Assembly: GCA_017958015.1 (NCBI GenBank)
Contig: JAGDDM010000290.1
Location: 1-9,372 of the forward strand
Source of the DNA: Abditibacteriota bacterium
GTDB taxonomy: Bacteria; Armatimonadota; UBA5829
Direction: 5' to 3'
DNA: 9,372 bases
The translations under genes were made by a program, and so were the position numbers. The notes beneath the pieces were generated by a model. That model was not told the origin of the DNA and made no database searches. It saw nothing but the letters and a program-made list of their open reading frames with translations. Shown here one piece after another: positions 4,885 to 9,372 of this stretch; position 1 is the stretch's first letter; each line of letters opens with the position of its first letter.

Positions 4885-7062
4885 TTATTCCTTCTTATCC
4901 TCGGCGGTATCCGGCACCGGCGCTCCCTTGGGAGTCTCCTTCAGAGCCTTATCCGCCACGTCTTTGCCTTTTCCCCTGGTCTTCTTGTATCCGCAATCTT
5001 TGTTGGTGCAGCGATAGCCGATGAGTTTGTTCCGGTACCGCCACTCGCCCAAAACCTGTCCGCACTCGGGGCACTTCTTGTCCGTGGGCTTGTCCCAGCT
5101 GGCGAAGGTGCACTCCGGGTATCTGCTGCAGCCGTAGAACACTTTGCGCTTCTTGCTCATGCGCTCAAGGATGTCTCCTTCGCCGCAGACCGGGCACTTC
5201 ATGTCCACCTTTTTCTTGATGGGCATGGTGGTCTTGCACTCCGGGTAGCCGCTGCAGCCCAGGAACTCCCCGAACCGGCTCTCTCTGATGAGCATGGGCT
5301 TGCCGCAGTTGGGGCAGACCTCGTCGGAGACCTTGGGCTCAATCTTCACCTTCTCCATCTTCTCGCCGGCTTCCTTGAGGTCGGCCTCGAAGGGGTCGTA
5401 GAAGTCCCGAAGCAGGTCAATCCAGTTGAGTTTGCCCTCCTCCACCTCGTCCAGGGCGCTTTCCACGCCGGCGGTGAACTTCACGTCCATAATCTTGGGG
5501 AAGTGCTCCACCAGTTTATCGTTCACGATAAAGCCCAACTCCGTGGGGCGGAACTTCTTCTCGACCAGCTCGAGATACCGTCTGTCCTGAACGGTGGAAA
5601 TGATTGAGGCGTATGTGCTGGGCCGCCCAATGCCCTTTTCCTCCAAAGCCCGCACAAGGGTGGCTTCGGTGTATCTGGGCGGCGGCTCGGTGAAGTGCTG
5701 CTTGGGCCGCAGTTCCCGCAAATCGGTGATGTCGCCCTCATTGAGTACCGGCAGGTTCACGGTTTCGTCGCCGTTTGAGTTGTCGTCCCTGCCCTCGATG
5801 TAAATCTTCATGAAGCCGGGGAACTTCAGCGATGAGCCGTTGGCCCGGAAGATACAGTCTCCCGCCTCGATGTCCACCGCCGCCACGTTAAAGACCGCCG
5901 GCGCCATCTGACTGGCCACAAACCGCTTCCAAATGAGGGAGTATAGTTTGTACTCGTCGTTGTTCAGGAACTGCTTTATGCTCTCCGGCGCCCGGAACAC
6001 GGATGTGGGGCGGATGGCCTCGTGGGCGTCCTGAGCGCCCTTGCGCACGATGTGCTTGGCCTTCTCCGGCACGTACTCGGAGCCGTAGGTTTTCTTTATG
6101 TAGTCCCGGGCCTCTTTTTGAGCCTCGGGGGCGATGCGCATGGAGTCGGTTCTCATGTAGGTGATAAGACCCACGGAACCGGAGCTGCCCAGAGAGATAC
6201 CCTCATAGAGGTGCTGGGCAATGAGCATGGTTTTGCGGGAAGTGAAACCCAGTTTGCGGTTGGCTTCCTGCTGGAGGGTGCTGGTGATGAAAGGCGTGGG
6301 AGCGGACCGCTTCTTTTCGCCGGTCTTAACGCTCTTTACGATGTAGGACGCGCCTTCCAGCTCCTTCAAAATCTTATTCGCCTCGTCCTCGCTCTTTACG
6401 GAGACTTTTTTGCCCTTGCGGGAAACGAGATGAGCCTCAAAGAGTTCGTCGCTTTCGTGGGGAGTGAGAACCGCGGTTATCGACCAGTATTCTTCCGGCA
6501 CGAAGGCCTCGATCTCCCGCTCTCTGTCGCAGACGAGCCGCACCGCCACGGACTGAACCCGTCCGGCGCTCAAATTGGATTTAATCTTCTTCCAAAGAAG
6601 CGGGCTCAGTTTGTAGCCCACAAGTCTGTCCAAAAGCCGCCGGGCCTGCTGGGCGTTCACCAAATTGATGTTAATCTCGTCGGCGTTCTCAAGACCCGCC
6701 TTAACCGCGGACTCGGTGATGGCGTTGAAGCGAATGCGCTTCACCGGCTTGTCGCTCTTATCCAGCCCCAAGGCGTGGTTCAGATGCCAGGCGATGGCCT
6801 CTCCCTCTCTGTCCGGGTCCGCCGCCAGATACACGGTGTCGGCTTTCTTCACCGCGTCCTTGAGGCGCTTTATGACGTCCCGGCGCTCCGGAATGGAGAT
6901 GTAGTGAGGCGCGAAATCGTTGTCCACGTCGATGCCCAAAGTGCTCTTGGGCAGGTCCCGAACGTGGCCCATGCTGGCCTCAACGATGTAGCCGGACCCC
7001 AAGAAGTTCTTTAACGTCTTGGTCTTTGCCGGCGACTCTACTATGATAAGTGATTTGGACAT
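4885..7062 (-). CDS. topA: DNA topoisomerase I (type IA)
   Basis: The enzyme relaxes negative supercoils by cutting one DNA strand through a 5'-phosphotyrosine link. The 725-residue protein starts with the Toprim fold: IVE9SPAKTKT, then D82-P-D84-R-E86, which binds Mg2+. The active-site tyrosine is Tyr302 in GLITYMRTDS, with the conserved Arg304. The family motifs SAGRVQSVA and GIGRPSTYA are present. Three C-terminal zinc ribbons follow: Cys583/586/603/609, Cys623/626/645/651 and Cys664/667/685/690, all four-cysteine sets complete. A basic, low-complexity tail closes the protein. Length and order are typical of bacterial TopA. The start is firm: TAAGGAA ends 5 nt before the ATG. The gene is second in the operon, 9 nt after the putative lipoprotein gene and 1 nt before the antiporter gene. 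These are not the neighbours (such as dprA) often seen beside topA. Confidence 0.97.
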   Translation of the reverse strand: MSKSLIIVESPAKTKTLKNFLGSGYIVEASMGHVRDLPKSTLGIDVDNDFAPHYISIPERRDVIKRLKDAVKKADTVYLAADPDREGEAIAWHLNHALGLDKSDKPVKRIRFNAITESAVKAGLENADEININLVNAQQARRLLDRLVGYKLSPLLWKKIKSNLSAGRVQSVAVRLVCDREREIEAFVPEEYWSITAVLTPHESDELFEAHLVSRKGKKVSVKSEDEANKILKELEGASYIVKSVKTGEKKRSAPTPFITSTLQQEANRKLGFTSRKTMLIAQHLYEGISLGSSGSVGLITYMRTDSMRIAPEAQKEARDYIKKTYGSEYVPEKAKHIVRKGAQDAHEAIRPTSVFRAPESIKQFLNNDEYKLYSLIWKRFVASQMAPAVFNVAAVDIEAGDCIFRANGSSLKFPGFMKIYIEGRDDNSNGDETVNLPVLNEGDITDLRELRPKQHFTEPPPRYTEATLVRALEEKGIGRPSTYASIISTVQDRRYLELVEKKFRPTELGFIVNDKLVEHFPKIMDVKFTAGVESALDEVEEGKLNWIDLLRDFYDPFEADLKEAGEKMEKVKIEPKVSDEVCPNCGKPMLIRESRFGEFLGCSGYPECKTTMPIKKKVDMKCPVCGEGDILERMSKKRKVFYGCSRYPECTFASWDKPTDKKCPECGQVLGEWRYRNKLIGYRCTNKDCGYKKTRGKGKDVADKALKETPKGAPVPDTAEDKKE
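4889..4895 (-). promoter_or_regulatory. Shine-Dalgarno sequence of the antiporter gene
   Basis: AGAAGGA read on the minus strand ends 5 nt before the ATG at 4883. It lies inside the last codons of topA and fixes the antiporter start, despite a gap of only 1 nt between the genes. Confidence 0.7.
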
Positions 7063-7067
7063 ATATG

Positions 7068-7074
7068 TTCCTTA
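7068..7074 (-). promoter_or_regulatory. Shine-Dalgarno sequence of topA, overlapping the upstream stop codon
   Basis: TAAGGAA read on the minus strand has its first three bases as the TAA stop of the preceding gene and ends 5 nt before the topA ATG. Stop and ribosome-binding site share bases, which suggests translational coupling. Confidence 0.75.
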
Positions 7075-8385
7075 CTTTACGAAGATGTATTTTATTTCTC
7101 TTACGGAGGCGTCGTCCGCGTTCTCCGCGACTATTTCGTGGTAGCCGGGAGCGAGGTCCCCTTTGTCCGCGGTGAACTCGAAGGGAGCGGCGTTGGTAAT
7201 GGTGGCCCGCTTGCCGTCCACGTAGAACACAACGGTGTCGCAGCGGAGGGATGACCGCATGGTCGTTCCCGTGGGCACGGCCTTCTTCTCCCGATTGTAG
7301 GCGGCGGCGGACCGCTCAAGAACGGGAGCCAGATCTATCTCGTCCCAATCGGGGAGATTAATCCTAACCGCCGTCACGTCCGCGAGAGCGCCCTCAAGTT
7401 TGCCCACACGCTGGGGCACGGGCTCCCATTCGTCTCTGCCCCGCTTCACCTGGGCGAAGCAGTCCGGGTGCAGTGATATGTACTTCCCGAAAAGGGGAGA
7501 AGTGCCTTCCAGTTTTTTGAGGCCCCGAAGAACCATTACCTGGGTTTTGAACTCCCGCTGTTCCATGACGTGGTCATAGGGCTGAATCATGAATCCGCCC
7601 CTTGTCTCCACCGGGCCGCCCTCGACGGTGTTGAAGGGGCATACGGGAGCCGTTGAAATCGTAATGACTCCGCCGTGGTTGGTGTTGATAAGTCCCACGC
7701 CGGTGAATGTGGTGGCGTCGTAGCGTCCCGCGGAGCTCATGGCCCGCACCACATCCGCCAGAACCTCTTCCCTGCCGTCGTCGTACACCGCCAAAGCCTT
7801 GCCGCCCACTTTGTTGTCGAACTCAAGGGCGGTAATGTTCTTCTCCGGCCTGTTCACCACTATAACAAGGGCGTCCTTATCCTTGGGGGAGTAGTTTTTG
7901 GCGATGGGAATGAGGTTGCCGTCGCTCTCCAGGTAGACCTTGCTGCCGCTGTAAGGGGCGAACTCCCTAAAGAGGCTCACGCCGGTGTGGATGTCCGTCT
8001 GAATGGCGGTGGTGCCGGGAATGTGGCCTCCGAAGCCCTTGGGAATAACGGAAAACTCCTTGGGGGCGATGCTGAATATCTGCGGGTCCCCGGCCTTGCC
8101 GAACTTGCCGTTGGTGTTCCTTACCTTGATTCTTATGCCGTGGACGGCGGTGGCGGCCACGCAGCCGTCGTCGGTATATGTGGCGGCGGGGAAGCCTATT
8201 TTGCAGCCGATGGAGGGCGAAAGCACACGTCCCACGGCGGTCCAGGTCTCGCCCTTATCGAGACTCACCTGAACAAGGCCGCCCTTGGAGTTCCGGACAC
8301 GAATTCGGTATATCTCCGAATCGGCGCCGCAACCGGAGGAACAGAGAACGAACATTATTAAAATTATCCCGCTTAAAATACGCAT
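7072..8385 (-). CDS. Putative secreted lipoprotein of unknown function with a C-terminal Ig-like domain
   Basis: I do not recognise this 437-residue protein as a named family. Residues 1-18 are a short hydrophobic export signal ending in SSG before Cys19. That resembles a lipobox, but the -3 residue is Ser instead of Leu, so lipidation is uncertain. Residues 24-55 contain VQVSLDKGETWTAVG, similar to the SxDxGxTW (BNR/Asp-box-like) motif of beta-propellers, as a single copy. A conserved-looking central stretch, GRYDATTFTGVGLINTNHGGVITIST (220-245, here described in part), is rich in Gly and Thr. Residues about 383-437 (VVFYVDGK, then PFEF, then APGYHEIVAEN) fit the pattern of bacterial Ig-like domains. 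It is probably a cell-surface or periplasmic all-beta protein. It is the first gene of the operon, ending 9 nt before topA. No ribosome-binding site precedes its ATG, and a promoter lies directly upstream, so it is a candidate for leaderless translation. Confidence 0.75.
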   Translation of the reverse strand: MRILSGIILIMFVLCSSGCGADSEIYRIRVRNSKGGLVQVSLDKGETWTAVGRVLSPSIGCKIGFPAATYTDDGCVAATAVHGIRIKVRNTNGKFGKAGDPQIFSIAPKEFSVIPKGFGGHIPGTTAIQTDIHTGVSLFREFAPYSGSKVYLESDGNLIPIAKNYSPKDKDALVIVVNRPEKNITALEFDNKVGGKALAVYDDGREEVLADVVRAMSSAGRYDATTFTGVGLINTNHGGVITISTAPVCPFNTVEGGPVETRGGFMIQPYDHVMEQREFKTQVMVLRGLKKLEGTSPLFGKYISLHPDCFAQVKRGRDEWEPVPQRVGKLEGALADVTAVRINLPDWDEIDLAPVLERSAAAYNREKKAVPTGTTMRSSLRCDTVVFYVDGKRATITNAAPFEFTADKGDLAPGYHEIVAENADDASVREIKYIFVK

Positions 8386-8521
8386 GGTACTATTATAATA
8401 TGTTAGGCGGATTTTGGCAACTGTTTGGGATTCGTATTTTTGATTTTATGATGTTATCGGCCCGTAAGATTCCTTATATAATCCTCCGCGAGGCGGACAT
8501 TACTCATGATTGCCCGGACGG
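8386..8521. other. Intergenic region between the operon promoter and the PEP-CTERM terminator
   Basis: This stretch of 136 nt holds the operon promoter (8392-8420) and is otherwise A/T-rich. A small perfect stem TCCGC-gag-GCGGA lies just past a TATATAAT-like tract near 8475-8482. No ORF with a plausible start signal and no RNA gene is visible. Confidence 0.6.
8392..8420 (-). promoter_or_regulatory. Sigma70-type promoter of the lipoprotein-topA-antiporter-flippase operon, predicted leaderless
   Basis: Read on the minus strand, TTGCCA (8420-8415; 5 of 6 to TTGACA) is separated by exactly 17 nt from a perfect TATAAT (8397-8392). Only six bases (AGTACC) lie between the -10 box and the ATG at 8385. 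Transcription normally starts about 7 nt past the -10 box, which falls on or next to the A of the ATG. No Shine-Dalgarno sequence is present. I infer a leaderless mRNA; the start site is not observed directly. Confidence 0.65.
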
Positions 8522-8560
8522 CACAAAAAAAACCGCCCCGTGGGGCGGAATTTTTTTGTG
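8522..8560. terminator. Strong intrinsic terminator, symmetric and probably bidirectional
   Basis: CCGCCCC (8533-8539) pairs with GGGGCGG (8542-8548) around a GT loop. It is flanked by eight A (8525-8532) on one side and seven T (8551-8557) on the other, then CAC and GTG that also pair. For the minus-strand PEP-CTERM gene, the RNA has the hairpin followed by eight U, 7 nt after the stop codon. The plus-strand transcript would also end in a U run, so it could stop readthrough from either direction. Confidence 0.93.
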
Positions 8561-8567
8561 TATAAGA

Positions 8568-9305
8568 TTACTTGCCGAATCTCTTCTTCATTCCCATAAG
8601 GGAAGCGAGACCCATAATTCCGTAAGCGAATGTCGCCGGTTCGGGAACCTCGGTCTCGGCTTCGGGACCGTCGATAACGCTGCCCGTGACGAAGAGAGCG
8701 CCTTGCTCGGTAAGCATCGTGGGGACTATCCGCATACCTATCATCGCACTAAGGTACGGATCCGTCATCATCTGCTTAACCGAGGCGATGTCGCCGTCGC
8801 TGAGAGAGAAAGCGATACCGTCGATAAGGGTGCCGGGAGCAACGCTGTTCGTCCAAGCGACGTTGTAGTCGTCACCGCCAAAGGAAGCGGTGTTGCCGGT
8901 GATATCGTAGGTGCCGTTGCTGAAGAATCCGCCCACAACGCTGAAAGTACCGGTGGAGACAACATTGTCACCGTTCATGAGCTTAACAACCATACCGACT
9001 TCGTTGTTGGTCAGGTCAACCGCGCCGGCGGTAGCATCCCGAATCGTATCGAACATGGTCTCGTCGAAACCGTTGATACCGATGCTGAGGGTATCGTTGG
9101 GGTTGTAGAGCCATTCGGGTGCGAGGGAAGCCTGAGCCCCCCAAATTTCGGCTCCGGGACCCGCAAAAACGAAAGTGCCGTTGAAGTCGTACATCATACT
9201 TGAGGAATCACCGTAAGGCACCCAGTTGACAGCGGTGCTGTCGGCCATGGCGGCCGCGGAACAAACCGCGAAAATCGCGATTGCGGAAATAATGAGTTTT
9301 TTCAT
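8568..9305 (-). CDS. Secreted PEP-CTERM sorting-domain protein, function unknown
   Basis: This 245-residue exported protein has a clear Sec signal peptide (MKKLIISAIAIFAVCSAAAMA, described as residues 1-21, likely cleaved after AMA). The mature region is acidic, rich in Gly, Thr, Asn and Asp, and looks all-beta; it contains no catalytic motif I recognise. Residues 219-245 form a PEP-CTERM tail: VPEP at 220-223, a hydrophobic segment of about 15 residues, then KKRFGK. Proteins with this tail are recognised by an exosortase (EpsH/XrtA type), cleaved and usually placed on the cell surface or in an exopolysaccharide matrix. No exosortase is in this window. AGGAGG lies 7 nt before the ATG, so the start is firm. 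The gene stands alone between its own upstream region and the terminator at 8522-8560. The nearby flippase gene suits a polysaccharide-producing cell, but a functional link is inference. Confidence 0.88.
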   Translation of the reverse strand: MKKLIISAIAIFAVCSAAAMADSTAVNWVPYGDSSSMMYDFNGTFVFAGPGAEIWGAQASLAPEWLYNPNDTLSIGINGFDETMFDTIRDATAGAVDLTNNEVGMVVKLMNGDNVVSTGTFSVVGGFFSNGTYDITGNTASFGGDDYNVAWTNSVAPGTLIDGIAFSLSDGDIASVKQMMTDPYLSAMIGMRIVPTMLTEQGALFVTGSVIDGPEAETEVPEPATFAYGIMGLASLMGMKKRFGK

Positions 9306-9312
9306 GGTATTT

Positions 9313-9318
9313 CCTCCT
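9313..9318 (-). promoter_or_regulatory. Shine-Dalgarno sequence of the PEP-CTERM gene
   Basis: AGGAGG read on the minus strand, 7 nt before the ATG at 9305. It is a full match at ideal spacing and suggests high expression. Confidence 0.88.
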
Positions 9319-9335
9319 GAGAAATGTGAAAATTA

Positions 9336-9349
9336 ACCATATCAATGGT
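9336..9349. promoter_or_regulatory. Small palindrome upstream of the PEP-CTERM gene, possible operator
   Basis: ACCAT and ATGGT form a perfect 5-bp inverted repeat around ATCA, about 30 nt upstream of the start codon. On the minus strand, TGACA at the window edge followed 17 nt later by TACCAT could be a weak promoter, whose -10 would overlap this palindrome. The first base of the -35 box lies outside the window. The palindrome is short and could be chance. Confidence 0.25.
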
Positions 9350-9372
9350 ACAACATTTTCGGAAGAATGTCA

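Noticed and set aside
3981..5024. 347-residue plus-strand ORF across the antiporter and the end of topA
   Set aside because: It spans two real minus-strand genes, is rich in His, Gly and Glu typical of antisense translation, and has no start signal or motif.
6022..7014. 330-residue plus-strand ORF opposite topA
   Set aside because: It is antisense to the well-defined Toprim and active-site regions of TopA and is a codon-bias artefact.
8477..8482. Plus-strand TATAAT as a promoter
   Set aside because: There is no acceptable -35 box at 16-18 nt upstream and no plus-strand gene downstream.
8178..9203. 341-residue plus-strand ORF running through the promoter, terminator and PEP-CTERM gene
   Set aside because: It crosses a strong terminator and two convincing minus-strand genes and contains a translated terminator hairpin.

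Overview
This looks like ordinary bacterial chromosome from an organism with a diderm-type envelope. The G+C content is moderately high by eye, with a strong G/C third-position bias that creates many long false antisense ORFs. A PEP-CTERM protein with a canonical VPEP motif implies an exosortase system elsewhere in the genome, and a Wzx-type flippase implies surface or capsular polysaccharide. I cannot place the phylum from this sequence alone. There are no tRNA, rRNA, CRISPR, phage or transposase genes here.

Layout: (1) Positions 1-1350, plus strand: a carboxyl-terminal processing protease (CtpA, peptidase S41). Its ATG overlaps a possible stop codon of an upstream gene cut off by the window edge. 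(2) Positions 1351-2447, plus strand: one calcineurin-like metallophosphoesterase gene with a structured repeat of about 150-160 bp on each side. The two repeat copies are in opposite orientation and occupy nearly all the DNA between the neighbouring genes. (3) Positions 2448-8385, minus strand: a tightly packed four-gene operon, transcribed in the order putative lipoprotein of unknown function - DNA topoisomerase I - CaCA-type cation/calcium antiporter - oligosaccharide flippase, with gaps of 9, 1 and 6 nt. A good sigma70-type promoter sits so close to the first ATG that the mRNA should be leaderless. (4) Positions 8522-9372, minus strand: a separate secreted PEP-CTERM protein gene with a strong Shine-Dalgarno sequence and a strong intrinsic terminator between it and the operon.

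Most of the genes concern the envelope: a periplasmic protease, a membrane-anchored phosphoesterase, a lipoprotein, an ion exchanger, a glycan flippase and a PEP-CTERM protein. TopA is the housekeeping exception inside the operon.

The least expected feature is the repeat pair at 1357-1504 and 2288-2446. Each copy has a core of three successive stem-loops that is highly conserved between copies. One stem shows a compensatory base-pair change, and loops differ while arms are kept. Each core is bordered on both sides by degenerate tandem units of 7 or 8 bp, whose sequences differ completely between the two copies although the architecture is the same. ATTAT direct repeats border copy 1, and removing it would leave only 3 nt between the ctpA stop and the phosphoesterase ATG. 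I read this as a short non-autonomous repeat, possibly MITE- or REP-like, inserted at gene borders. I do not recognise it as a named family.
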